Shown: positions 23,257-31,820 of the stretch, piece after piece | Layout: each line of letters begins with the position of its first letter | Numbering within the stretch: the stretch's first letter is position 1 | Assembly (NCBI GenBank): GCA_947624785.1 | Contig: CANQLV010000020.1 | Location: 1 to 33,458 of the forward strand | Direction: 5' to 3' | DNA from: Akkermansia muciniphila | GTDB taxonomy: Bacteria > Verrucomicrobiota > Verrucomicrobiia > Verrucomicrobiales > Akkermansiaceae | DNA length: 33,458 bases | Position numbers and translations under genes: made by a program | Notes under the pieces: generated by a model | Told to the model about the DNA's origin: nothing | The model's database searches: none | The model's input: only the letters and a program-made list of their open reading frames with translations

Positions 23257-23847
23257 TTATTTTTTCTCCTGGGAGGAAGAATCTTCATAATGCGGTCTGG
23301 AGGTCAGCTGGAGGAATTGGGACAAGCCGGAAGGCATGTCCGCCTGCTGCATGGTGACATGGATTTTCATGTTCGCCTGCAGGGAGGAAGAGGAGGAGCC
23401 CCTCCCGGACTGGGGAGCCAGGGAAGCGCGGAAATTCAGGCCCTCATCCTGCCCCTTCCCGGCGGGGGAATCCACCTCTCCCTTGTTCAGGGAAAAACGT
23501 TCGTCCGGAGCGGAGGCGACCGCGTCAATGATGTTGATGTCAAAATCAAAGTCCGCCTGCTTGATTTGCAGCAGCGGCAGCGTCACCAGGCTGATGAGCG
23601 GCACGCTGACTTTCTTCTCCGCGCCGCCGGAAGCGTCGCTGTCCGTAAAATTGAAGCTGATGAGCCTCAGCGCCCCCGTGGAACCGTCCGCAGGATTGTA
23701 GGACTCAAAAGCCAGGGACATGAAATGCTTCATGTAGCGTTCCGTAGACATCGCGTCCGCATCAATCGTCGCGACCAGCGGCGCCGAGATCAATTGCTGC
23801 AGGCTCATGATGTGCCCGTTCACCTTGTTGTTTGTAGAATCACTCAT
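23257..23847 (-). CDS. DUF2589-type protein 2
   Basis: The protein has 196 residues from the ATG at 23847; the frame continues upstream as an Arg/Trp-rich shadow. It shares the layout of the protein encoded at 24700-25551: SLQQLISAPLVATIDAD (15-31), a strand (ALRLISFNFTD), the VPLISLVTLPLLQIKQADFD core (82-101), a low-complexity Ser-rich spacer and a C-terminal strand-helix (IHVTMQQADMPSGLSQFLQL). This pattern, with the invariant VPL-x-x-x-V and MP-x-G motifs, is how I recognise DUF2589. No catalytic residues or membrane helices are visible, which suggests a structural or assembly role. It starts ten bases after the companion gene. Confidence 0.7.
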   Translation of the reverse strand: MSDSTNNKVNGHIMSLQQLISAPLVATIDADAMSTERYMKHFMSLAFESYNPADGSTGALRLISFNFTDSDASGGAEKKVSVPLISLVTLPLLQIKQADFDFDINIIDAVASAPDERFSLNKGEVDSPAGKGQDEGLNFRASLAPQSGRGSSSSSLQANMKIHVTMQQADMPSGLSQFLQLTSRPHYEDSSSQEKK

Positions 23848-23857
23848 AATAATATCA

Positions 23858-24664
23858 CTATTGCGCGGCCAGTCCGGAGACGTCATTCTGCTCCGCCAGG
23901 ACGGCGGGAACGGCGGCGGGCGCGATGTTGAGGTGAAGCGTCTGGATGGAGTTCTCCGGCATCTTTTTGAGCTTTTCCGCCTCCACCTCCACGTCCACCA
24001 CCACATTGCTTACCTGCCGGGTGAACGCATATTTTTCCGCAAGCACGTCAATGAAGGAGGAGAGGCCTTCCCGGAGGTTCGCGCGGCACTCCTGCCTGAG
24101 GGCGTCCCCCTGGGCACCCTGGAACAGATCGGCCAGATCGGGATTGTCCATGAATTCCTTCTCCGCCACATCTGCCAGAAGCTCCGCCAGCAATCCCTTG
24201 TCCAGTCCGGAGTCCGCCCGCAGGAGGGCCCCCTCATGGCCGGAAACAGCCGCGGTGATCTTCTTTCCCAGGTAGGCGCAGAAATTCCTTTTCCATTGTT
24301 CCTCCCTGGCAAGCAGGGAGGAAAAGTCACTTCTTGCCTCATCCGCCGGAAGATTGGAATGCACCACGGCCATTACAATGGAACGGATGGCATACGCAGG
24401 CACGCGCTCCGCCAGTTCCTGCTGGAACAGGCTGCATTGCTCCGCATCCAGCACCTGCCTCTCCTCCACCCCGGAGGTTCCCGTCACCGCATACTTCAAA
24501 TCGAATTCCAGGGACCCTATCTGGGCGCTGGGAAGCTGGAAGCCACGCACGCCGCCGTGCTTTCCGTACTGGCGCGCCAGCCCTGCCGCATGGCAGTTCG
24601 CCGCGTGCTGCGCTTCAATAATGTCCCTCAGCAGGGATTCGACGATCAGATTCAGACGAGACAT
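23858..24664 (-). CDS. Companion protein between the two DUF2589 genes
   Basis: The 268-residue soluble protein is mostly helical. An N-terminal helix (LNLIVESLLRDIIEAQHAANCHAA) precedes a short strand pair (QLPSAQIGSLEFDLKYAVTG, about 42-61) that resembles the P-x-x-x-I-x-x-I-D-x-x-F core of its DUF2589 neighbours. A long acidic helical middle and a C-terminal strand region (VSNVVVDVEVEAEKLKKMPE) follow. I do not recognise a named family. Position between two DUF2589 genes, with gaps of 35 and 10 bases, implies joint assembly. No signal peptide or catalytic motif is seen. Confidence 0.6.
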   Translation of the reverse strand: MSRLNLIVESLLRDIIEAQHAANCHAAGLARQYGKHGGVRGFQLPSAQIGSLEFDLKYAVTGTSGVEERQVLDAEQCSLFQQELAERVPAYAIRSIVMAVVHSNLPADEARSDFSSLLAREEQWKRNFCAYLGKKITAAVSGHEGALLRADSGLDKGLLAELLADVAEKEFMDNPDLADLFQGAQGDALRQECRANLREGLSSFIDVLAEKYAFTRQVSNVVVDVEVEAEKLKKMPENSIQTLHLNIAPAAVPAVLAEQNDVSGLAAQ

Positions 24665-24699
24665 GGCTCTGGGATGGAGGAGAAATCGTTATGGTCCGG

Positions 24700-25551
24700 T
24701 TATTGTGCAGGCGTGGCGGCCACGGCCACCTTCCTCTTGAGCTCTCCGGCGCTCACCGTGCAGTTCTTGGCGTCATCCTTGGAAATCGTGTATTCCTTGC
24801 CGGAATCCGTTTTCACAATCCTGGCTTCGTTCCCCTTATCGCTATCGAACGCTTCCGTGGCCTCCCCTATCCGGAGGGTGATGGCGTCAGGCTCAAACAG
24901 GCCCTCCTTGTTCTTGTAGGAGGTCGTCAGTTTCACGCTTCCGTCGTCCTGGATGACATGCTGAACCTCCAGGGAACCGGTGGGAGATACTACGGAAATG
25001 CTGTTGTTCAGCATTTCCAGCACCTTGGCCATCCCGGCGGGCATGCTGTCCTGCCCGGCATGAACGGCCACGTCCATCGTGTATTCCACGCTGTACTTGG
25101 AGTCCTTCGTGGCGGAGGAGTCCTTCTTGCTGGAATAGCTGGCGTTCATGCTGCCGCGCGCCCAGAAGCATCTTGCGGAGGCGGATGCCTTGACGTCGGC
25201 GGCGCTGGAGGAATTCTCCGTTTCCGTACTGGCGGCGGAAGCGCTGATGTTCGCCTTGAAGTTGATGTCAATGGAGTTGATGGCGATGTAGGGGATGGGG
25301 ACGATGGTCAGAAGGGGAACCGTGATCTGGGCCATGTGGCCGTCCTTGATGAACTGGAAGGAGACGTTCACCGTCTTCTTCTCTTCTCCGTCCGTGTACA
25401 GGCCCACGTTCTGGATGAATTCCCAGGAAGTGCGGGCTGCCTGCGCCTGGGCTTCCACGCAGGCGACCAGGGGACCGCCGATGATGTTGCCGAAAGGCAG
25501 CGACTGCAGGGAGGCGGTCGCCACGTCTGCTGCTGATTTATCAATTGCCAT
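24700..25551 (-). CDS. DUF2589-type protein 1
   Basis: This 283-residue protein is the first of the operon. Residues 15-50 (SLQSLPFGNIIGGPLVACVE, AQAQAARTSWEFIQNVG) and the core ITVPLLTIVPIPYIAINSID (76-95) with following INFKANISAS match the DUF2589 pattern. A second module (about 160-190, TMDVAVHAGQDSMPAGMAKV, LEMLNNSI) carries the MP-x-G helix. A Ser/Ala/Lys-rich low-complexity linker joins the two. The C-terminal 90 residues are an extra beta domain absent from the paralogue at 23257. No signal peptide is present. The family has no function I know of. Confidence 0.75.
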   Translation of the reverse strand: MAIDKSAADVATASLQSLPFGNIIGGPLVACVEAQAQAARTSWEFIQNVGLYTDGEEKKTVNVSFQFIKDGHMAQITVPLLTIVPIPYIAINSIDINFKANISASAASTETENSSSAADVKASASARCFWARGSMNASYSSKKDSSATKDSKYSVEYTMDVAVHAGQDSMPAGMAKVLEMLNNSISVVSPTGSLEVQHVIQDDGSVKLTTSYKNKEGLFEPDAITLRIGEATEAFDSDKGNEARIVKTDSGKEYTISKDDAKNCTVSAGELKRKVAVAATPAQ

Positions 25552-25647
25552 ATTATTCTATTTTCTGGTTGAGGTTAATATGATGTGCCGCCTTCTGGCG
25601 ACGTTGTGATGATGGGGCCGTTCCGGCGCCTTTTCCACCCCGCCTGT

Positions 25648-25681
25648 CCGGAATGCCGGTTCCGCTTTCCCGGAGCGCCGG
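25648..25681 (-). promoter_or_regulatory. Two direct repeats spaced 22 bp, candidate LytTR site
   Basis: On the minus strand, CCGGCGCTCCGG (25670-25681) and CCGGCATTCCGG (25648-25659) match at 10 of 12 positions and start exactly 22 bp apart, the period typical of LytTR-family operators. They lie about 100 bases upstream of the first DUF2589 gene. They do not resemble published AT-rich LytTR consensus sites and could be chance in GC-rich DNA. Confidence 0.25.
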
Positions 25682-25698
25682 CGGGGCATGGCTGGCGG

Positions 25699-26184
25699 CT
25701 ATTTGGAAAACGACAGCATGTTCAAACTCCCCAGCACTTTCTTTTTCATGAACTTGCTGACGGGAATGGAGACATTCCCCACTTGAAGGAAATTGCCCGC
25801 AATGGATTCTATATGCAATTTGTTAACCAGATAGGAACGGTGCACGCGGATGAAATATTCCCCGTCCAGGTGTTCGGCCACCCGCGCCAGCGGGGCGGAT
25901 ACCAGAATGGAGGACATGCCGTGCACGTGCAGCGTGCAGTAGCTTCCCCCGGCCTCCACATACAGGATGTGCTTCATCAGGATGCGCTGGAACCCGTCGT
26001 TCATTTTGACGAACACCATGGGATTCCTGGACAGGGAAAATCCGGCGGCCCTCCTTGCCAGCGGCGTAAGGGAGTCATCCTTCATTTCCATGATTTCCAG
26101 CTTGTCCCCCTGCTCCACCGGTTCCGGCACCGGAGCATAGCAGACCCTATCTTTTTTAGTGACTTTAATAAATTTAATGGTCAT
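25699..26184 (-). CDS. Orphan LytTR DNA-binding regulator
   Basis: This 161-residue protein has a C-terminal LytTR domain (about 57-155): VFVKMNDGFQRILMKHILYV, EAGGSYCTLHV, the signature FIRVHRSYLVNKLHI and IPVSKFMKKKV. No receiver or membrane-sensor domain precedes it, only a 55-residue polar N-terminus (EPVEQGDKLEIMEM), so it is not a classical two-component response regulator. It could respond to another protein or be controlled by level. It is the first gene of the minus-strand block, with the DUF2589 operon 147 bases downstream, making local regulation likely. Confidence 0.85.
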   Translation of the reverse strand: MTIKFIKVTKKDRVCYAPVPEPVEQGDKLEIMEMKDDSLTPLARRAAGFSLSRNPMVFVKMNDGFQRILMKHILYVEAGGSYCTLHVHGMSSILVSAPLARVAEHLDGEYFIRVHRSYLVNKLHIESIAGNFLQVGNVSIPVSKFMKKKVLGSLNMLSFSK

Positions 26185-26190
26185 TCAAAA

Positions 26191-26220
26191 ATCATAACAA
26201 AAACTTTAAATACTCAATAA
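26191..26220 (-). promoter_or_regulatory. Candidate promoter of the LytTR gene
   Basis: On the minus strand, TTATTG (26215-26220) and TATGAT (26191-26196) are 18 bases apart in an AT-rich stretch. The -10 lies only six bases before the ATG, so the transcript would be nearly leaderless. Confidence 0.3.
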
Positions 26221-26305
26221 ATTCATCAACGAACAGCAGAAATGACCTTCTCAAACCAAATTCCTTTCTTCCGAACGGCCATTGAAAACCGTGCCTTACC
26301 AACGC

Positions 26306-26341
26306 ATTCAGGCCGCGGAAACCGTGTTCCGCGGCCTGAAT
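26306..26341. terminator. Perfect 15-bp stem-loop downstream of the phosphonate operon
   Basis: ATTCAGGCCGCGGAA (26306-26320) and its exact complement (26327-26341) enclose a six-base loop. It sits between the end of the AEP operon and the LytTR promoter and probably insulates them, although no long T-tract follows on the minus strand. Confidence 0.6.
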
Positions 26342-26367
26342 GCCACCCTTCTCTGCCGGGGAAAAAC

Positions 26368-27339
26368 CTAATTCATCAGAGCCTGGTGCCTTTTCAGCAA
26401 ATCCACCGTCAGCGGTTCGGGAAAGGCCTTCACGTTGGACGACCTGGCATCCTCTCCGGAGTCTTCCCCCTCATACAGCGGCACGGGGTAGACCTTGAGG
26501 ATTCCGGGGCGGGCGGACCGGACGAGCGTCTCCGCCATCCTCATCGCCAGGGGGTTGGTCCCTGCGCCCTTGTCCGTCACGCAGACGGACTCCGTCAGCA
26601 TGAAATTGCCTTCCGCCGGGTCCACGTAATCAATGGGGAGGCCGGCCTTCCTGTCCGCTACGGCCTGGTGCCGCAGGCCGAAGGCAATCGCCACTTCCCC
26701 CGCGCGCACCTTCTTCAGCGGTCCGGAGCCGGAATTTTCCAGATGGGGCCCGGCGTTCTCCGCAATGCCGCGCAGGAGGCGGCCCGCCTCCTGTTCCCCG
26801 TAGGCGCTGGCCAGGGCCTGGACCATCAGCCACGCCGTGGAGGAACTGCGGATATGGGGAATGGAGATAAATCCCTTGTACGCCGGGCTTGCGAGGTCTT
26901 TCAGGGATGCGGGCCGGGGCAGCCCGTTTTCCTGAAGCACCTTAGTATTGATGAAGATGGCCCCTTCCTGCGCCGTAAGGGGCGCGCAGAAATCGGGCGT
27001 CTTTTCCAGGGTATGGAACGTGAAGGAGAGGGGGGCGAACATCCGGTGGCCCTGCTGGGCGCTTTCCAGGTAGTAGGTGGAGGCGGTAATCACGTCCGCC
27101 TCAATGTTGCCGCCCTCCGCCATGATCTTTCCGCCCAGCTCCGAGGTGCTGAAGGAGGAAAAAATGTACTGTCCGGAAAATCCGGCCCTGTCCAGGGCGT
27201 CCTGCATGGCTAGGCGGGATTCTTCGTCCGCGTTGGAGTAAATCACTACCTCCGGGCTTTGGTTGCAGCCGCTCAGGCACAGAAGGACTCCGGAAACGGC
27301 GGCGAGCGCGCAGGCAATCATGGTGGACTGTCTTTTCAT
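26368..27339 (-). CDS. 2-aminoethylphosphonate ABC transporter, substrate-binding lipoprotein
   Basis: The 323-residue protein has a lipoprotein signal ending LCLSGC (Cys25). It is an iron/AEP-type periplasmic binding protein fold: VVIYSNADEES at the first strand, a hinge near ADVITASTYYL, YKGFISIPHIRSSSTAWLMV, and an RAGEVAIAFGLRH motif. In this cluster with phnW and phnX it most likely binds 2-aminoethylphosphonate, as in PhnS2-type proteins. It is the last gene of the operon, nine bases after the permease. Confidence 0.85.
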   Translation of the reverse strand: MKRQSTMIACALAAVSGVLLCLSGCNQSPEVVIYSNADEESRLAMQDALDRAGFSGQYIFSSFSTSELGGKIMAEGGNIEADVITASTYYLESAQQGHRMFAPLSFTFHTLEKTPDFCAPLTAQEGAIFINTKVLQENGLPRPASLKDLASPAYKGFISIPHIRSSSTAWLMVQALASAYGEQEAGRLLRGIAENAGPHLENSGSGPLKKVRAGEVAIAFGLRHQAVADRKAGLPIDYVDPAEGNFMLTESVCVTDKGAGTNPLAMRMAETLVRSARPGILKVYPVPLYEGEDSGEDARSSNVKAFPEPLTVDLLKRHQALMN

Positions 27340-27348
27340 GATGGTATC

Positions 27349-28974
27349 TTATTGTTTTTTAACGCATCTGGCGGCAATGCCGCCCAGAACGACCCTGGCC
27401 AGGATATTCGTGGCCAGAATCAGGAGGGACATCACAAAGATGGAGTCAAACTGCGCGTAATGCTGCAATTCCTTGATCTTGGTGGTCAGCACGGCCGTTC
27501 TGGCGCCCACCAGGAAGATGACGGCGCTGATCGTAATCATGCTGTTGATGAAATAATAGCTGAACATTTCCAGCACGGTTCCCAGCGAATTGGGTACCAC
27601 CACCCGGCACAGGGTTTTCAGCCAGGAATCCCCCATCAGGGAGGCCGTGGCCTCCCAGCCCTTGTTCATCTTCTCCAGGGAACTCTTGCCCATCAGGTAG
27701 GGCGTGGTAAAGAAATGGACCGCGTTGCAGAGCACCAGGATCAGGAAAGTGTTCTGGAGGCTGGTTCCCGTGAAGGCGAACAGGAACGCCAGGCCGAGCA
27801 CCATGCCCGGAATGGTGTTGGTCACCACAGCTATCCCATCAATCGCGCCGCGGGCCGCCCGCCCCAGGCCGGAGCGCGCGGAGGCCAGCGCGGCGCCGTA
27901 GGAAAGGAGGGTGCCCAGCAGAGCGGTCAGCAGGGCCACCCACAGGGAATTGCCGTAAATGGAAAGCAGGCCGCGGGAAGACAGGATGCGCATGAAGCGG
28001 TCCAGGGAAAATTCCGCCTCATAAGGCCAGTTCCTGACGAAAGGCACTACGAACATGACCGCGAAAACCGCCGCGATGGTTCCGATGACGGCCAGGGACC
28101 CGGCGCCGCACACGGCGTCCCTCAGGCGGCTTTTGACGATGTCCTGGCGTGAAACCCTGTTATACCGGAAATTGTACCTTTCCAGGTAATTGATCAGCAG
28201 AATGCTGATGATGGACGGCAGCAGCATGAAAACGGCGATCGCCGCGCCGCCTCCGAAGTTCGGGATGGCCCCCAGCATTTCATTGTACAAATGGATGGCC
28301 ACCACGTCAAAACTGCCCCCGATGGAGGCGGGAATGCCGAAGTCCGTAAAACTCAGCGTGAACGACTGGATCAACGCCGCCCCCAGCGTTCCGACCAGCG
28401 GCCGCACGGCCGTTCCCAGGAAGGTGCGCACGGGGCCGTCCCCCATCACCTTGGAGACGATGGCGAAGTTCTTGTCTACGTACTTGAAGGTGTTGTTAAT
28501 CAGCAGGAAGGCGATCGGCAGCGTGTAAATGGTGTAGCCCAGCAGCATCCCCTGGAAACCGTAAATGTCCATCACCTGGAACCCCAGCAGCCGCGTCAGC
28601 AGCCCTTCCCTGCCGAAGGAATAGATGATGACGAAGCCGTACGTGATGGTGGGCAGGAACATGGGCGCCACCGTCATTCCCGCAATGAACTTGCGGAACA
28701 ACGGCGGCAGCCCCGTATTATTCACGGCATACGCCAGGAAAAAAGCCAGCGCGGTGGTCAGCACCGCGGAAACCCCGGAAATCAGAAAACTGTTTCCGAA
28801 GGATTCCAGGAATGCCGGGCTGGCAAGCATGGCCGTGTAATTCCCCAGTCCGGATTCCCCGCCCGCCAGGAAGGACTTGCCCAGCAGCAGCGCCATGGGC
28901 AGGATCAGGAAGACGGAGAACACCAGGACGACCGCCCAGAAAACGCCCCTGATTTCTATCTGGGTTTTATGCAT
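27349..28974 (-). CDS. 2-aminoethylphosphonate ABC transporter, fused permease
   Basis: The protein has 541 residues from the ATG at 28974, preceded by GAGGG; a TTG at 28986 is less likely. It has about twelve helices in two BPD_transp_1-type halves, i.e. a fused FbpB/PhnU2-type permease. Each half has an EAA-loop region, for example MGDGPVRTFLGTAVRPL in the first and MGDSWLKTLCRVVVPN in the second. It starts within the end of the ATPase gene (8-bp overlap), so the two are translationally coupled. It moves substrate across the inner membrane using ATP hydrolysed by the neighbouring protein. Confidence 0.9.
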   Translation of the reverse strand: MHKTQIEIRGVFWAVVLVFSVFLILPMALLLGKSFLAGGESGLGNYTAMLASPAFLESFGNSFLISGVSAVLTTALAFFLAYAVNNTGLPPLFRKFIAGMTVAPMFLPTITYGFVIIYSFGREGLLTRLLGFQVMDIYGFQGMLLGYTIYTLPIAFLLINNTFKYVDKNFAIVSKVMGDGPVRTFLGTAVRPLVGTLGAALIQSFTLSFTDFGIPASIGGSFDVVAIHLYNEMLGAIPNFGGGAAIAVFMLLPSIISILLINYLERYNFRYNRVSRQDIVKSRLRDAVCGAGSLAVIGTIAAVFAVMFVVPFVRNWPYEAEFSLDRFMRILSSRGLLSIYGNSLWVALLTALLGTLLSYGAALASARSGLGRAARGAIDGIAVVTNTIPGMVLGLAFLFAFTGTSLQNTFLILVLCNAVHFFTTPYLMGKSSLEKMNKGWEATASLMGDSWLKTLCRVVVPNSLGTVLEMFSYYFINSMITISAVIFLVGARTAVLTTKIKELQHYAQFDSIFVMSLLILATNILARVVLGGIAARCVKKQ

Positions 28975-29719
28975 AGGAGCCCTCAAAGAGGGAAAGAATA
29001 TTATTCCTCTTGATCTCCAACTGGTTCAGGATGAACTGCTTCACAAAGCTGTTGCTGGGGCTGGAAATGATTTCCCGCGGCGTGGAATACTGGGAAATGC
29101 CTCCTTCGTTCAGGATCAGCACCCGGTCGGACAGGGTGAGGGCCTCCTCCGGGTCATGCGTCACGATGATCGTCGTCAGGTTATACTCCCGGGCAATCGT
29201 CTTGATGCGGGACTTGATGGACTCCTTGATGACGCCGTCCAGGGCGCTCAGGGGCTCGTCCAGCAGCAGAATGCGGGGCTTCATCACCAGCGTGCGGGCC
29301 AGGGCCACGCGCTGCTTCTGGCCGCCGGAAAGCTGGTCGATGCGCTTGTCCAGGTGCTCGCCCAGCCCCAGCAGCTCCACCAGCTCCTGCACCTCGCGGG
29401 CGGAGCTGGCCCCCGGCTTGTTCTTCAGGCCGTACGTGATGTTCCGGTAGGCGTTCAGATTGGGGAACAGGGCGTAATCCTGAAACACGATGTTGAAGCC
29501 GCGCCGCTGCATGGGCGTGCCGCTCACGTCCTCCCCGTCAAAAAGAATCTGGCCGCCGTCCAGCTCCGCCAGCCCCAGGATGACGTTCAGCAGCGTGGTC
29601 TTTCCGCTGCCGGACGGCCCCAGGATGGAGACGATCTCCCCCTTCCCGATGTCCAGGCTGATGCCGTTCAGAATGGGGACTCCGTTATAGACTTTCTTGA
29701 TGTTTTTCAACTGTAGCAT
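28967..29719 (-). CDS. 2-aminoethylphosphonate ABC transporter, ATP-binding protein
   Basis: The 250-residue ABC ATPase has Walker A GPSGSGKTT (34-42), Q-loop FQDYALFPN, signature LSGGQKQRVALARTLV, Walker B ILLLDEPLSALD and an H-loop in IVTHDPEEAL. It lacks the long C-terminal regulatory domain of PotA/MalK proteins. An AGGAG site is six bases before the ATG. It pairs with the fused permease (overlapping) and the binding protein downstream. The substrate is assigned from the phnW/phnX context. Confidence 0.92.
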   Translation of the reverse strand: MLQLKNIKKVYNGVPILNGISLDIGKGEIVSILGPSGSGKTTLLNVILGLAELDGGQILFDGEDVSGTPMQRRGFNIVFQDYALFPNLNAYRNITYGLKNKPGASSAREVQELVELLGLGEHLDKRIDQLSGGQKQRVALARTLVMKPRILLLDEPLSALDGVIKESIKSRIKTIAREYNLTTIIVTHDPEEALTLSDRVLILNEGGISQYSTPREIISSPSNSFVKQFILNQLEIKRNNILSLFEGSYA

Positions 29720-29730
29720 GGTAAACTCCT

Positions 29731-29746
29731 GGCCGCCTCAGCGGCC
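29731..29746 (-). other. Intercistronic hairpin between phnW and the ABC genes
   Basis: GGCCGC-CTCA-GCGGCC is a perfect hairpin just before the ribosome binding site of the ATPase gene. With no T-tract it is better read as an mRNA-stability or expression-tuning element than a terminator. Confidence 0.4.
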
Positions 29747-29773
29747 CGTTGGGATTGATGGATGGGAAAGGAA

Positions 29774-30865
29774 CTATTTGTTCCGGCGGATATCCGCCAC
29801 GGCCTCCGCCAGACGGCGGAAATCATCCGGGAATACATCCCCGATATTGCCGATGCGGAAGGTAGGGGCTTCCGAAATCTTGCCGGGGTAAATGACGAAG
29901 CCCCGTTCCTTCAAGGCCTCGTAAAACTTCTGGAAATCAAAATCCTCCTCCGGGTACAGGAAGGACGTGATGACGGGGGACTGGAGTTCGTCCGGCAACA
30001 GGGTCCGGAAGCCGCTCCGGCGCATCCCCTCCACCAGCGCCGCATGGTTTTCCCGGTACCGGTCATGGCGCGCTTCCACGCCGCCCTCATCTTCCAGCTC
30101 CTTCACGGCCTGGAAAAAGGCGCGCACCACGTGCGTGGGGGAGGTAAAGCGCCACTTGCCGCGGCCTTTTTCCATCTCCGCCCACTGGTCGTACAAATCC
30201 AGGGACAGGGAGCGGGAGACCCCCTCGCACCGGGACAGGGAGGAGCGTCTGGCAATGACGAACCCGAAGCCCGGAACGCCCTGGATGCACTTGTTCGCGC
30301 TGCTGACCAGGAAATCGATTCCCAGCTTGCGGATGTCAATGGGAATGCCGCCGAAGCTGCTCATGGCGTCTACGATGAACGTCAGGCCGCGTCCGCGGAT
30401 GGCCCTGGCGATGGACTCCACGGGATTCAGGATGCCGGTGGTGGTCTCGCAGTGCACCATGGCCAGGTGGGTGATGTCCGGGTGCTCCTCCAGCGCGCGC
30501 CGCACGGCTTCCGGCGTCACGGGCGCCGTTTCCTTCAGGGAAACCAGCACATGGTCCAGGCCGTGGCGGCGGGCGATGTCCCCCATGCGCTTGCCGTACG
30601 CACCGTTGGCGACGATCAGCAGCTTGTCCTGCGGCCTGACGGCGCAGCTCAGCGTGGCTTCCACGGCATAGGTGCCGCTTCCCTGTAAAAGAACGGTGGT
30701 GTATTCGCCGTTCAGCCCGGCCAGCTTCAAAAGCTGTTCCCGGATGACGGTGACCACGCCCTCGTTGTAATCCTTGTCCCAGGTGCACCAGTCCTGAAGC
30801 ATGGCCTGGCGGACGGATTCGGAAGTGCTCAGCGGGCCGGGGGTAAGAAGAAGGTAATTTCTCAT
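29774..30865 (-). CDS. phnW: 2-aminoethylphosphonate-pyruvate transaminase
   Basis: The 363-residue fold-type I PLP enzyme has [16 protein letters not shown] at the N-terminus, [12 protein letters not shown] for phosphate binding, VDAMSSFGG (Asp166, pyridine nitrogen partner) and [13 protein letters not shown] (Lys192, Schiff base). This set is diagnostic of PhnW, which moves the amino group of 2-aminoethylphosphonate to pyruvate, giving phosphonoacetaldehyde and alanine. The product is the substrate of PhnX, encoded 21 bases upstream in the same operon. Confidence 0.97.
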   Translation of the reverse strand: MRNYLLLTPGPLSTSESVRQAMLQDWCTWDKDYNEGVVTVIREQLLKLAGLNGEYTTVLLQGSGTYAVEATLSCAVRPQDKLLIVANGAYGKRMGDIARRHGLDHVLVSLKETAPVTPEAVRRALEEHPDITHLAMVHCETTTGILNPVESIARAIRGRGLTFIVDAMSSFGGIPIDIRKLGIDFLVSSANKCIQGVPGFGFVIARRSSLSRCEGVSRSLSLDLYDQWAEMEKGRGKWRFTSPTHVVRAFFQAVKELEDEGGVEARHDRYRENHAALVEGMRRSGFRTLLPDELQSPVITSFLYPEEDFDFQKFYEALKERGFVIYPGKISEAPTFRIGNIGDVFPDDFRRLAEAVADIRRNK

Positions 30866-30886
30866 GGTTAATGAATGGTTGAAAGG

Positions 30887-31678
30887 CTAGCGGTTCATGG
30901 AGGCGTTGATCTCTTCAATGCAGGCGGGCAGCTCACGGATGGAATCCAACACGTAATGCACTCCCGCGTCCAGCATGCGGCGGCGCACTTCCTCCTTCAT
31001 CCTGTTCAATTCCCCGGCAGGCATGGCTTCATATTCCTCCTCGCTCAGGCCCAGCTCATTGCTGCCCGTGATGATGCCCACGGTATGCACCTTCGCGCTC
31101 AATCCTTCACGGATATCCGCCATCGTATCGCCCACCTTCACCACCTGGTCCACGGAGGGCACCTCCAGGTCAATCATGTTCCGGTAAACCATGTACGGCG
31201 CGGGACGGCCCGCGGGCACTTCGTCCGGCGTCACCAGATTGTCCACCACATAACCCTTCGCGGCGGCTCCGGGGAGCACGATATCCATCATCTCCGCCGT
31301 GTAGCCCGTCGTGGACCCGATTTTGAGGCCCCGGGCCTTCAGGCCCTCCAGCGTTTCCACCACGCCGGGAATGGGAGTGGTGAAATTCTTCAGGGAAGCG
31401 AACAGGTGCGTTTCAAACCCGGCGTAAAGCTCCTGCACGTCGGCCTCATTCCAGGGGCGGCCGTACTTCCCCTCAAACTGGGCGCGCACCGGCTCCATCT
31501 TCAGAATGGCGCGGATGTGGTCCACCTTCAGCAGCCCCATGGGTTCCCGCGCCTGCCTGTAGGTAACATCCAGGCCCTTTTCCCCGAACACGCTCAAAAA
31601 AACGTTCAGCGGGGCGAAACAGCCGAAGTCCACGGCCGTGCCGGCCCAATCCATGATGATGCAACTGACTTTATTCAT
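30887..31678 (-). CDS. phnX: Phosphonoacetaldehyde hydrolase (phosphonatase)
   Basis: This 263-residue HAD-superfamily enzyme has nucleophile Asp10 in IIMDWAGTAVD and the cap Lys51 (PMGLLKVDHI) that forms the Schiff base with phosphonoacetaldehyde. STTGYTAEM (motif 2), a Lys/Arg in motif 3 region GRPAPYMVYRNM, and VGDTMADIREG (motif 4 acidic pair) complete the site. It cleaves the C-P bond to acetaldehyde and phosphate. Together with PhnW it frees nitrogen (as alanine), phosphate and carbon from AEP in the cytoplasm. Confidence 0.97.
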   Translation of the reverse strand: MNKVSCIIMDWAGTAVDFGCFAPLNVFLSVFGEKGLDVTYRQAREPMGLLKVDHIRAILKMEPVRAQFEGKYGRPWNEADVQELYAGFETHLFASLKNFTTPIPGVVETLEGLKARGLKIGSTTGYTAEMMDIVLPGAAAKGYVVDNLVTPDEVPAGRPAPYMVYRNMIDLEVPSVDQVVKVGDTMADIREGLSAKVHTVGIITGSNELGLSEEEYEAMPAGELNRMKEEVRRRMLDAGVHYVLDSIRELPACIEEINASMNR

Positions 31679-31700
31679 AATCTGTATTGTCTGGTCGTTT

Positions 31701-31729
31701 GAAGGGGGCGGCCATCAATGGCGGCCTTC
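31701..31729 (-). other. Imperfect stem-loop between porin and phnX
   Basis: GAAGG and CCTTC at the ends, with GGCCAT/ATGGC-GGCC inside, form an imperfect hairpin in the 142-base gap. No T-tract follows on the minus strand, so porin transcripts may continue into phnX with reduced level. Confidence 0.3.
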
Positions 31730-31820
31730 CTCCGGGAACGGGGCCAACCTAGAACCTTCTTCACCGCCGGACAAGGGCTCCTTGGTTGCAATGTTGTCAC
31801 ATAAACGGCGCTGGACACGT

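Noticed and set aside
23848..24006. N-terminal Arg/Trp-rich extension of DUF2589 protein 2
   Set aside because: It overlaps the companion gene in another frame; the ATG at 23847 gives the normal DUF2589 N-terminus.
27259..28152. 297-codon plus-strand frame rich in Gln/Gly/His over the permease
   Set aside because: It is a shadow of a hydrophobic membrane-protein gene.
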